Below the pieces are notes generated by a model. That model was not told the DNA's origin, did no database searches, and saw only the letters and a program-made list of their open reading frames with translations. Positions 49,918 through 62,100 of a stretch of 64,000 nt of DNA are shown here, one piece after another. This DNA is from Bolinopsis microptera (Eukaryota > Ctenophora > Tentaculata > Lobata > Bolinopsidae), in assembly GCF_026151205.1 (NCBI RefSeq), contig NC_087080.1, positions 2,583,096 through 2,647,095 of the forward strand, in the 5' to 3' direction. A program made the position numbers and the translations under genes. Positions within the stretch are counted from its first letter, which is position 1. Each line of letters begins with the position of its first letter.

Positions 49918-52900
49918 ATGACGATTGATCAACAATGGGGAGACATGATGGACGAAACCGAGTTTGGTAGGTTACATTCCTGGTTACATTCCTGTGGGAT
50001 TCTTTCTTTATCTAGGCCCACTATTTTTGTCTGTCTGTATGTAAAGGAGGGATTCGCGAACCCTGGCCCTGGTGCGGCAAGTAGCCCCAATTCAGTTCCT
50101 TTAACATTGTTTGTCTAGTTCTGTTGAATACGACAATCAGTACAGTACCCTGTACCATACAATATAGTACCCTCAATATTGTACCCCTAGCAGCAACAAC
50201 AATCACCTGTTGAATTGTAGATTAAACCTCCACTTGAGTAGATGAGCTGAGCACCGCGTATTGTTCAACATATTGGATATTATTTATAGCCCCTAAGTTG
50301 TAATTGTGATTGCAATAATCCCCAATGATCTCGCCCATTATCAAATATTAGCACCATGTAAACTAGGAACTCTCCCAAAGACAAAAACATAATTTATACA
50401 ACTTGTAATTATCTGATGCAGATGCCTACAATTCAAATGCTCAGGAATGTGCTCTAAATTGAAATTAGTCCTAAGTTTGGGGACAACAAGATTTGTCAGA
50501 AGAAATTTACAACAATTCTCCAGATTCTTCTTCCGACATGATGTACAGTGATATTAAATATAACAAATAGGATTATGATGAGTGTACAGTGTTACAGTAT
50601 ACATGGTTCAGTATTAGGGTGGGATCACTGATTACAGTGTAGGAAAATGTTTGCTAATATTATCTACTCATCACAACGAGCAGCCAGGCCATGGTCATAT
50701 CATGATTTTTGAGGTGTAAAAAGGGTTATAATATTAAAAGTAAAATGGATTATAATGTTATTAAGTAAAATCACTCTTGAGATTATCCCTCACGTAACGC
50801 TCAGTCGCCGCTGAATGAGCCAAGCCCAATAATAACCATGGTTACTTGTACTTCCAAAGTTCAAACTGATGACAAGCTTTATACAGCTTTACACCCGCTA
50901 ATAATATGCATTATATAATAATCTGAGTAATTGAGAGGCAATGTTTTGTTGCTGTATATCAGTGCCATTCATCGGAGAGCCTCCCAAAATTTGAACGCTC
51001 GTAATCTCTACCAGGTATAACCTTATGTAGTAAGTAGTGAGGAGGTGATATCACGTCCCCACTAATATGAGCACACTAATCTGTAAGGGGAACACTTCTC
51101 ACGATAAGGCACTTGCCAGGCTGCAACACCAGCTAAGCTTTTTGTCGTTACATTACAGAAGCACTCTTCGCTCTCTGACGTCCCTCCCTCCCTAATACTC
51201 ACTAGCCAATCACAGTCCAGTGTCCGTATCACGTGAGGTTTCATTAGCCAATCACAGCTAAGTGTTGTGTCACATGGCAGCAGCATCATAAAGTATACAC
51301 TCGGCGATTGACAGTTTTTGTCATCACCATGGCTTCCAAAACCCTAACACGTGCAGAAAAGTCTGGCTCCCTATTGGGCGGTGGTGTGGTCACGTGTTCG
51401 CTAAGCCTCTCCTGATTGGCTGATGTCCCCAATTCTGCCATCTGATTGGTTAGTGTGTTGGAGCCTATTTTTTACCAGAACTCTGGGCTTGTTACACTGG
51501 GGGTGTACATTGCAAAGCAGCTAAAGCTGCAATGTGTGTGAGCTGGAGGTATCTTGTAGGGGTTCACTGAGGCGAATCCTCCAACTATTTATAGAGTTAA
51601 GGTTTCACATCAGCATATCCTTTGTTTTTCTAGATCATACCCGAATAAATCACGATATGTGATCCATATCAGGCTTGGTAAATTAGGTTCAAATATTTAC
51701 ATGCTAAACATTTTAGACTTTTTCTGTGAAATATGAAGGATGTCAAGATTCAAGAATAGCATGTTAATTGTTAGGACCAGGGTACGGTGTTGTTGTTAAC
51801 AGTTATTTTAGGTATACATACCACTCCCAGTCTCAGAGTCAGTCTGTATCAGTATAGCAGAAGCACTATAATATAGTGCACTATATTATAATAGTGCACT
51901 ATAATATAGTAGTTCACCACATATTATAAGTATGTTACTCTGTGATATATTATGATAAGTTATAATTTGTAGTACAACAACATAGTGTCAGGCCATGACA
52001 CCTTCTGCCTGACCTAAATAGTATAAGATCATCTTTCTGGGTTCCTTCCACATTTCAACAGGTTAAATATCTAACGTTATTTAAGTTATTCCTGAAATAT
52101 CTGTCATTTCAGGGTACCCGCCCCAAACCGAGACAGTCGAGGGAGATATTAAGAAGATAATATCCTACGAGGACCGGGACGAGAAAGTATGTAAGGTAAC
52201 CAGGTATTACAAGCTTACCAAACTCAAGGTAGCTAAACCGATCGCTGAGCGAAAGAAGTGGAGGAAGTTTGGAGATTGTGCTACCGACGTATCGGGAATC
52301 AATCCAGCTAACAGCATGGTAAACTAGATCATTATCAAGTTTGTAGATATTGTTCAACATTAGCAACAGTGATTTAGCTTCATTACACCCTTCTTTCAAC
52401 ATTAAAAGCTCACTCTAGCTCTGAGACACACTGATTTGTCATGATTACGGGAGATTTTAATTAAACCTAGATTTGAGCCTCTAAAACTATGCCTGCTCAG
52501 TGCTCGCCTACTTTTACTACTTTTACTCACATATTTTACACAAACCTTATCTCTCAGCACATGTTTTTACCCCTCCCTTATCCAGGTGGGAGACGCTGTA
52601 TTCCTTACACTTGCTACCAAGAAAGAGCAGCAAGACAATAAGGACGACGATGTTGCGGTTAGTTATATTTCTCACTTCTAACCGTAAATACCTACTAACC
52701 TAGTCCTACTTATACTCCCTTAATGATAGTGTGAGGCGTGTGGGTTATGCAAAAATGATTTAACGAATCTTCCGCATTGTATTTTCTAAACTCTACAATA
52801 ATGTGAGGTTGTCTAAAAGTTTCAAGTTGATAAAAAAGTAAATATTACATAAATGTTACAGGAGAAGATGGCTAAACTGAAAGCCAGTGGTCAGGGCATG

Positions 52901-54976
52901 GTTGTATGCAGGATATGTAAGGGACCCCATTGGACTAAACAGTGTCCTTACAAGGACACTTTGGGCGTGGCTCTGGATGTGCAACAAGGAAATGGTAAGT
53001 TCAGGTGGTTCAGGTGGTTAGTTATTGGAGCGTACGAAATGGTGTACAGATTTATATTCTTATTTCATATCTATTTTGTTATAATAACTAGAAGTATTGT
53101 GTGTTAACTTCTGCGTTTGTTGTTTTCTAACTTGTTGTGAAAAGTAATTAACACTTTCTGGTGTGAAAATAGAAAACTCCCATTAAACCATGGCAGATGA
53201 TGTAAAAACAAGTCTAGAATATCTAGGAATATGTAAGGCGCAATGTTAAAAACCCTGCTTTCCGTGATTTCACAGTGTAACTGAGTAACGCCTAGTGATT
53301 ACATAACAGCACGTCATTCAACGTGTTGAAATGTTGAAATGTCAACGTGTGTTCTAGGGCACTGGCTTTACTACCCAGACACTTGACGCAGAAGGGTGTT
53401 TTTAAAGTTTGTGGAAAGTGATGCCTTGTGAAGGCCTGTCTCATATAATACGTGTGAAACATGGGGTTCGTTATGTCGTGTGGTTAAAATGTGGTTGACA
53501 TCATATGACATATCCGTTCAGTTCTCAAATTATAAGTTTGAAAGATATGTGAGAAAATATGGAAATTGTTTCGAATACTTTAACTTCCCTATAGATTCTA
53601 GAATTTTGTGTTCAGTAATTTGAGCTAATATTTGTAATTTTCATCATTGTCCTCGTCTCGAATAGCACCTGTTAAAACTCGTTCCTCTCCTCTGATACAC
53701 TTGATGTTTAACGTTATGTAATCTACCATTACGTGTTTAACTGGAATGTGCAGAAAGGCAACACTTACTTGACGTTCCCGCTGAAGAAATGAACCATCTA
53801 GTACTGGAATCAAGGTGAATTTTTATACACGCAGTGTTACATTGCAATGCAAATGAAATTAAGTACAGACTATAAAGTGGATAAATTAGGAAATTTATGT
53901 ACATGATATTATTTATAGTATTATGTTTCCTCATATTAAACATTCATAAAATGGACTGCATACCTTTCAACATATTTGAGCGTATAGTTTACATTCCTCA
54001 TGAGTGTGTGTGTAAGTAGTGTATGATATGAATGTTTAATTTTGATTTGTTTATCTTGTGCTTCATGACTACGTTACCTCATTGAAGCAATTTTGCCACA
54101 TTTTCAGACGAATCTAACAGTACTGCTTAGAATGTACTGGAAAAATGATCTTATCTTTGAAGATAAATTCGAATTATGTCATTCCTGAAGCTGTTCTACC
54201 TTTACACAATACACATACACACTATGACCATCCGCCTCGATTAGATAATTAGATATAACGACAATATCTGAACATTTTGGAAACATTCCCTACTCAAGTT
54301 CCATGATATGTCATTAATATAACACCTTGCAGAACAAACAGCACTATACGAATGTGATAAGATATGCTACACTCGCATTTGTAGATAAAATGAGAAATAG
54401 TTACATAAGTTACAAATAAGTTAGGTGTTACAAATAAGTTAGGTGTTACAAATAAGTTAGGTGTTACAGTACGTCTGGGAAGTTCACACTGTCTCCAAAT
54501 TATTACTGTTTACGATGTTAACCGTTGTTCAGTTATAAAAACTGGATTCCACTAGATATTCTTGAACGAGTTCAAAATGAACTTTTGAGGGTTTTCCATA
54601 TCGATTATCGAAGCTTCACAGCTTCACATTCATCTACATTCAAGAATCCACCTTGACCAGCGTCTAAAATTCCAAGTCTCTAGGTTTAACGAAGTAAATT
54701 ATTGTAATCCTAAAGATAACTTCAATAAACAGCTTTGAGATACAGCTTCTTGATTTGCCACCTTCTAACATCTCCCGTACGCGTAGTTTGTCTGACAACG
54801 TGCTCTCCTAACTACTTGCTTCACTACTTGCTCACTACGACACTACTTACTTCACGCTGCGTTACAGCCCACTGCGTTATTATCCCTACACAATATGACA
54901 ATACAATAACCCACCCAGACTTAAAGGTCAGGTTTAATTACTACACAAGCAGCCAGCAGGTTCACAATACTAACAT

Positions 54977-55067
<91 letters not shown>

Positions 55068-58000
55068 CGACAGGATGCTCACTGTCTTCTTTTAATTATC
55101 CAACTTGAGCATCCCCTACACTACAACCTGTTAGCGTGACTGTGTACACTAGTAGTGTATTGTTTACAGTGCAGAATATATTAAAGTACGGTATGTAAAG
55201 TTAGCGAACTGTAAATAATATGTGGCCTAGGCCTCTGCTGTTTAGCACAGTCTCGTCATCTTTATCAAGTACCCTCTAAACTTGACGACACCGTGACTGA
55301 GTCTATTTCAACATTCCAATTTGGCAGCGAGCCTACTTCCATTTAATATTATCCAATCGAGCTGATGAACATTGGTTTCCTTTTAAGGTATGATTGGTAA
55401 CCACTAAACGGGGGGTGTATTAATGTGATAGTGGTACATTTGCTTTAAATGTTGTCAATCTTGTGAGTGGTAAATTTCATTAAATGTAATATTTACTGCT
55501 CGTAAATCGTAATCACTGTAATTAATGGGGAGGTAATCAATAGAATAGGATATCAATAGCTGAGTAAGAACAATTTGCGGTTAACAAATTTACATTTCTT
55601 ATAAATTGGTCCAAACGTTTGTAACGCTGCAACGCTCCAGGAAGTCTACATTTGTGGGTAGAGATAATTATCTTCTAGCAGCTTTACTCTGCTAATCATT
55701 TCCAGGATTACCAAACCATATCCTATTCGTTTCAACCAATAGGTAATCATCTTTCATGTTACCTGACATGTTTTATCCAATGAGAAGTAAGCCTCAAGAC
55801 ACGTGATATTTTTAATCCAACCAAAGATCATTTCAGTTATCACGTGATACAGTTATGTTTCCTGTCAAGGGTTCTTGATGTTAATTTCCGTGTTTAATTT
55901 CAGCTTGGGTTAAAACGATTATCCTTAAAAACTGGGAGGATTACCTATCAGAAACTGCTCAAAATTTACAGAAAATGTAATCATTCTCTAATATCGGCCA
56001 TGTTAGCTTTGTTTGGTAATGTTATATTAAGTGTTCGAATGTTGTTCAATGATGTCATGTCACACTTTGAACTAGGATAACATTTTGACTATAGCTTGAC
56101 AAATCGAACATTATTCCTGAAAGTGCGAAAGTGTGAGTTGTATTATAGCAAGAACATTAGCAATAATTATTAATTACATCTGTATGGCTGTAATTATTAT
56201 TGCAATAATTGGTTCTGACGACGGTGAAACCTTTTACAAACCGTTTGTTAATGAAGTTAATTAAATAATTCTAACTGATAACTCCATATAATTATAATAA
56301 CGAAGCTGTCAAAATTATAATATGTATAAACATGAACAAAAGCAGGTGCTGCTTGTTTCATAGTTATTTCATTCTCTAAAAACCACACCACTCATCAGAA
56401 TCTTCTATAAGTGTTATCATGTAAATATTTCCTATATTAGTGTATAATGATATGAACTAGTGTATAATGATTTGCTTAATATTTAAATAATAAAATGCCT
56501 ACTATTTACTAGAATGCCCAATATCCGAGTACTAAAATGCCCACTTTTTCAGAGGAAGCTAACTCCGTGAAGCCACCAACCCGGGCACCAGGAGCCTACG
56601 TTCCACCCTCAATAAGAAAAGGAGAACCTGCAGACTCCCAGACAAGGCAACGAGGTAAAATAACATACCATCATGCTATTAGTATAATTAGTGCTGTTAG
56701 TGCTATTAGTGCAATTAGTAACCCACATTCCTCAACCGGACCATCTCATATCGGTTGGGGCACAAGTTGTGAGAGCTATCGCTTTCGCAGTCAGATTATT
56801 TATTACGTGCACGACGATCTACAAATATATTACCTACTATACAACCTACTACTTAGTACTTACATATATATATACAGTATATACTATACTACCTAGATAA
56901 GGAAACGTTACTCGGAAGTGTATAATTCTGCTTGTTGCAAGAGCGAATGTACATCTAGTGTTCTATATTATGTTTATTACCGATGATTTCATTTAGAATG
57001 TCTAGCAGTAAATTCTCTCAACTATTCTGTTATCAAGACATCTAGTTCTTGAAATGATTTTGTTTTTTATTTGAGTGAGTTTGATTGTGTCAATTTGTTG
57101 TGCATGTTGAAATCATGTTGACTTCAGTATGTTTACATTAATTTGATGGCAAATTCCTCACGGTGCAGTATTGACACGTTATTGTAATACGTTTAATTTC
57201 AGATGAAAATCCAACCATTCGTGTTTCAAATCTGGCTGAAGAAACGTGTGAAAAAGATTTGCAAGATTTGTTCAAACCATTTGGGCCAGTCTCAAGAATT
57301 TATCTCGCCAAAGATAAGAACACTGGAATTTCAAAAGTGAGTACCACTCCCCTAAGAAAAATTCTTATAAGGGGGAGTCCCCTTATAACTTTATAAGCAT
57401 TTTCTACAATTTTGCAGACCCACTCACACCTAATCTCATCGTTCCTAAAAATCCTACACCCACTTTCCCACAAATCAATACATATCACAGAGCTCACGCC
57501 GTGTTACCATGTGTTACACTGAGTACAAGTGTAATGATATTTGATACCAACTCGAAATCCTCGGCGCTTCATCGCCTTCCTCGCGTTAAATCATTGACTG
57601 AATCATTTATGACGTGTTATGATTAACAGTAAATATCCTGCATGCCACCATGACTTGAGAACAGTAAATATAAGACACCTATGTGACTTTCCGTTCACAT
57701 GTAATGTAAATCTCGTATTAATTTCAATCATATAAATGATTTTATATCTTTCCCACGAAAATCCCTCCATTAAACCGCGCAACTTTGGGACACTTAACGT
57801 CAAAGGGGCGCATCTGCGGCACGCGCGAAACAAATGTAACCATGAAAATATGGAGGCTCTTGGTCCATATTTACGGCGCGTAGAGCCGCGCATTACATTT
57901 CAAAGTTTGCGACACTTTTAGGGAAGCGGGGCAGCCCTTCTAGACCAGGATACAACTGACAATAACAATTAAAATGTGATTAATTCCAGGGGTTCGCATA

Positions 58001-58413
58001 CATTACGTATAATAGGAGAGAGTCAGCTGAATCCGCTTTACAAACGTTACATCGGTTCAGATATGGACATCTTATTTTGCAAGTCGAATGGGCCAAGTAA
58101 GTATCCACTATCCAATATGTTTTTAAACCAAGCTGAGAGATATTAGTTCATTCGTTGTCTTATAGTTTTTAACAGATGTCAGTTTATAACACAAGTGACA
58201 TTCTTCGTGTAAGATATCGAAGGGGCACATTTCATGTGGCTCATATACCATACTGTGTCAAACTTTAACACGAACAAGTTTTTTTCTCGTGTAAACAATG
58301 CGCCTTTCTGTCACATTGTTTATCTTAAGATTAACAACATGGTGTATGGGGCTCTGTTGTAGTGTAGTATATTATAAACTAATGTCTCCCATTTCAGACC
58401 TTCTGGATCATGA
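49918..58413 (+). CDS. EIF3G: Translation initiation factor eIF3 subunit G
   Basis: Eight exons join in frame for 272 aa (human 320): 49918-49966, 52113-52318, 52586-52657, 52862-52994, 56553-56654, 57203-57336, 57990-58096 and 58398-58413. The start MTIDQQWGDMMDETEFG is acidic, as in the family. ARRK-like AERKKWRKFG follows. The zinc knuckle is CRICKGPHWTKQC (C125, C128, H132, C137). PGAYVPPSIRKG matches the TGKYVPPSLRDG motif of vertebrate eIF3G. The C-terminal RRM has IRVSNL (RNP2) and KGFAYITY (RNP1, across a splice) and ends VEWAKPSGS. eIF3G is a peripheral subunit of eIF3 that aids scanning on the 40S ribosome. Introns 1 (2.1 kb) and 4 (3.6 kb) are long. Confidence 0.97.
51201..51450. 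promoter_or_regulatory. CCAAT-box and E-box cluster in eIF3G intron 1
   Basis: Five CCAAT pentamers lie within 250 bp: CCAAT at 51206 and 51248, and ATTGG (reverse orientation) at 51373, 51415 and 51445. Several are in the strong NF-Y context AGCCAATCA or TGATTGG. Three CACGTG E-boxes are at 51230, 51348 and 51391. This density is typical of promoters or enhancers. It may be an internal promoter or intronic enhancer for eIF3G, or the promoter of an unseen transcript; no TATA box was identified. Confidence 0.45.
51868..51912. repeat. AT-rich palindrome
   Basis: CTATAATATAGTGCACTATA and TTATAATAGTGCACTATAAT are overlapping self-complementary blocks around two GTGCAC centres, in eIF3G intron 1. 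They are capable of cruciform or hairpin formation. Confidence 0.7.
54409..54470. repeat. 18-bp tandem repeat GTTACAAATAAGTTAGGT
   Basis: Three units and a partial fourth in eIF3G intron 4. Nothing else is recognised in the intron stretch 52995-56552 apart from the CT repeat at 54979. Confidence 0.85.
54979..55063. repeat. (CT)n microsatellite
   Basis: About 85 bp of pure CT dinucleotides inside eIF3G intron 4, the reverse-complement type of the GA array at 3376-3506. Confidence 0.95.
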
Positions 58414-59199
58414 TGACCTATGACAGGCAGAGCATGACGCGGGACATCAGAAGACTTATTTATTTGAGTTATATTCGTTGTTTTAATATATGACACGATA
58501 TCTGCGTTTCATTTTGTCAGTTAAACAATTAACAATAGAACGTTTACCAGTTACGATATAAGGTTGTATTATTTGCGTGGCTCCAGAGCCAGGCTTTGTT
58601 AATGTTTCGATCGCCCAAAAATTATCACGTGACTTGGATTTTGCAGCCGAACTAAACGGCTTCACAAAAACCCGAAGCTAACCCCACAACGATCGAATTT
58701 GCGTTCTACTAGCTTGTCACGTGACCAAAAACAGCTGCTTTGCCACTAACTCCTCTGGGGAGTATTTCTATCCTATGTCATGACGGTGACTCTGAATCAG
58801 TGTCAAAAATAGTCAATTTTAAATAGCCTCACAAGATTTTTCAAAGATTTGGGCGAGCGATTTAATGGGAGCGCCAGGTGCCACCTTTGTCAATATTCAT
58901 ACAATGAAAGATAACGTGTAAAAATAAATTAACGATAAAACGATCATTATACACAATAATTGAGCTCTTAATAACACATTATATACGAAAACAAAAGATC
59001 GCTCTGAAATATCAAGCCGACCTAAAAGGATGCTCAACTGAAGTACATAACTCAGAGATAACTCTCCGATAATAGATCAAAACTCAAAGTAATTCATATG
59101 ATTCAATCGTTAATAATTTCCAATTAGAAGATGAGTCTTCGCCTGCAAAGACTGTGTCCTGATAATCAAATAAAAGGCTTCCATAATCTATATCCTTTT
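58414..59199. other. Convergent spacer between eIF3G and ATP6V0B genes
   Basis: Contains the 3' UTRs of both convergent genes. No further coding frame is supported. AT-rich signals are present on both strands, but the poly(A) sites cannot be fixed. Confidence 0.45.
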
Positions 59200-62100
59200 C
59201 TAAGCACCACCGACTTTCTTGTTGTTACCCTGAAAAGAAACTGGTATCAAATCTGAAAGCTACAATTCATATCATCATTTAACACATTTACTGCTTGACG
59301 AGGTAATGATAGAGGTATGACCGTAAAGAGTAATCTCTCACTGATTTGCTCAGTTCAGTTTATTCTAGTTATGAAAACAGTCCTGTAATGTTAGATGAAG
59401 TAGCTTACCAGTAGGACCGCAATAATGACCCCGAACAGTCCAATAGCACTACCGAAGATTTCAATCACCAAAATCTGTGGATATTTAAGAATTGTCAAAA
59501 CAGATCGCATTGTTAAACAAGTTCTACCCCGGATATTGGGTCAAACTGTTTCAAGTAATATCATTAAACGGAGTTTTTGTTATTGATACGCCATGTAAAA
59601 GCTATGATCATATCATGCTGCTCACATCATGTAAAGAGTGCTTATTAATTTAAACAACTTACCCTGACGAATAGATCTGAGTTCTGTGCATCAGCTAGGG
59701 CGGCCCCACTGAAATGGTTCTGTGATTACATCATTACACTTGACACTGGTGTGATTGAATCAGTCTTGACTCTCGTACACTCCGTAAGCTTGGGATCAAC
59801 CGGATACACCAATTGCGCGCAGCATCTATTGCTAGTTTTTAGTGCCGACAGTCACATGCTGCATGTATACGCGCGTATAAGTTCCGGGCGCGCGGTAGAC
59901 CCTTCAAATAATTATGTGACAAAACATGGCACACACTCGTGATGGAATTTACACAAGGCAATGAAATGTAACTCGATCATTAGGTCACAATACTGTAGTG
60001 ATGACCTCTATCACCAGGGAACGGGACAGGTTTTTGTTTCAGACTTTTCCGTTAACATTGATGATACAAAGCAGTCCTCTTTCATTTGCTTTTTAATCGA
60101 TGCTTGTTAAATGTGAGCTCATATTTCACCCTTCTTCATGAATATTAATATGGTCAGAAATACCTTGGCTCATAGCAAGAAGTATAATTAGAGCCAAAAC
60201 ATAAGTAAGCTCATCATTACCTTTATAGTAAAACTGTGTGTGAGTATTAACTATTACATGAAAAGAAGTGCACTAATTGATCCAGGTGCTCAGGTGGCGT
60301 GTAAGCAATATGTTGCTACTCCGAGAAAAGCACACTATTATGTTGACTCATCTGGTTCCTACTTCCTTAAATACTTAAGGAACTCGTTAAGCGAGTCGGT
60401 ACAATGTTTCTAGATGCTGTGTCCTCATAACACATCCTACGTTAACGTAAACACTGTAGTTCTGTAACTACTACTGTAGTTCTGTAAGAGAATAGTGCTT
60501 TAAAGATCACGTGTTAAAGATCAGGTGTTAAAGATCACGTGTTAAAGATCACGTGGTGGTACAAACCAATTAAAACGCACCTGCCGACAATACCAACACA
60601 TATCCCACAGGCTAGATTACACAGTCCAGTCAGGAGTCCAGCGAAGAAGAGACAGTATCCTGAAATTGGCAAGCAATCAAATATACTGCATATTTAGTTA
60701 CATATAACATATGTAACATATTTAGCTGCATATGAAACCACTATATGATCTGACTACAGGCAGTGTAAAAGTTCATTATAAAACACCATCATCATGTGAG
60801 CTACATCATGAAACGTAAGACTTGTACTAGGATTTACAATGAGACTCAATGTTATTCCAAGTTACCGTTGTAGACGTAAGTAAAGGTTAAAGTTACCGTT
60901 GTAGACGTAAGTAAAGGTTAAAGTTACCGTTGTAGACGTAAGTAAAGGTTAAAGTTACCGTTGTAGACTACACTATACTATTACTACTACTCTCTACTAT
61001 GTTATTCCAAGTTACCGTTGTAGACGTAAGTAAAGGTTCAAGTTACCGTTGTAGACGTAAGTAAAGGTTAAAGTTACCGTTGTAGACTACACTATACTAT
61101 TACTACTACTCTCTACTATGTTATTCCAAGTTACCGTTGTAGACGTAAGTAAAGGTTCAAGTTACCGTTGTAGACTACACTATACTATTACTACTACTCT
61201 CTACTATGTTATTCCAAGTTACCGTTGTAGACGTAAGTAAAGGTTAAAGTTACCGTTGTAGACGTAAGTAAAGGTTAAAGTTACCGTTGTAGACTACACT
61301 ATACTATTACTACTACTCTCTACTATGTTATTCCAAGTTACCGTTGTAGACGTAAGTAAAGGTTCAAGTTACCGTTGTAGACTACACTATACTATTACTA
61401 CTACTCTCTACTATGTTATTCCAAGTTACCGTTGTAGACGTAAGTAAAGGTTCAAGTTACCGTTGTAGACGTAAGTAAAGGTTAAAGTTACCGTTGTATA
61501 CGTAAGTAAAGGTTAAAGTTACCGTTGTAGACGTAAGTAAAGGTTAAAGTTACCGTTGTAGACGTAAGTAAAGGTTCAAGTTACCGTTGTAGACGTAAGT
61601 AAAGGTTAAAGTTACCGTTGTATACGTAAGTAAAGGTTAAAGTTACCGTTGTATACGTAAGTAAAGGTTAAAGTTACCGTTGTAGACGTAAGTAAAGGTT
61701 TAAGTTACCGTTGTAGACGTAAGTAAAGGTTAAAGTTACCGTTGTAGACTACACTATACTATTACTACTACTCTCTACTATGTTATTCCAAGTTACCGTT
61801 GTAGACGTAAGTAAAGGTTAAAGTTACCGTTGTAGACGTAAGTAAAGGTTAAAGTTACCGTTGTATACGTAAGTAAAGGTTAAAGTTACCGTTGTAGACG
61901 TAAGTAAAGGTTTAAGTTACCGTTGTAGACGTAAGTAAAGGTTAAAGTTACCGTTGTAGACTACACTATACTATTACTACTACTCTCTACTATGTTATTC
62001 CAAGTTACCGTTGTAGACGTAAGTAAAGGTTTAAGTTACCGTTGTAGACGTAAGTAAAGGTTAAAGTTACCGTTGTAGACTACACTATACTATTACTACT

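Noticed and set aside
51329-51415. 28-codon ORF with good start context in eIF3G intron 1
   Set aside because: Too short, with no recognised similarity; mentioned only with the CCAAT cluster.
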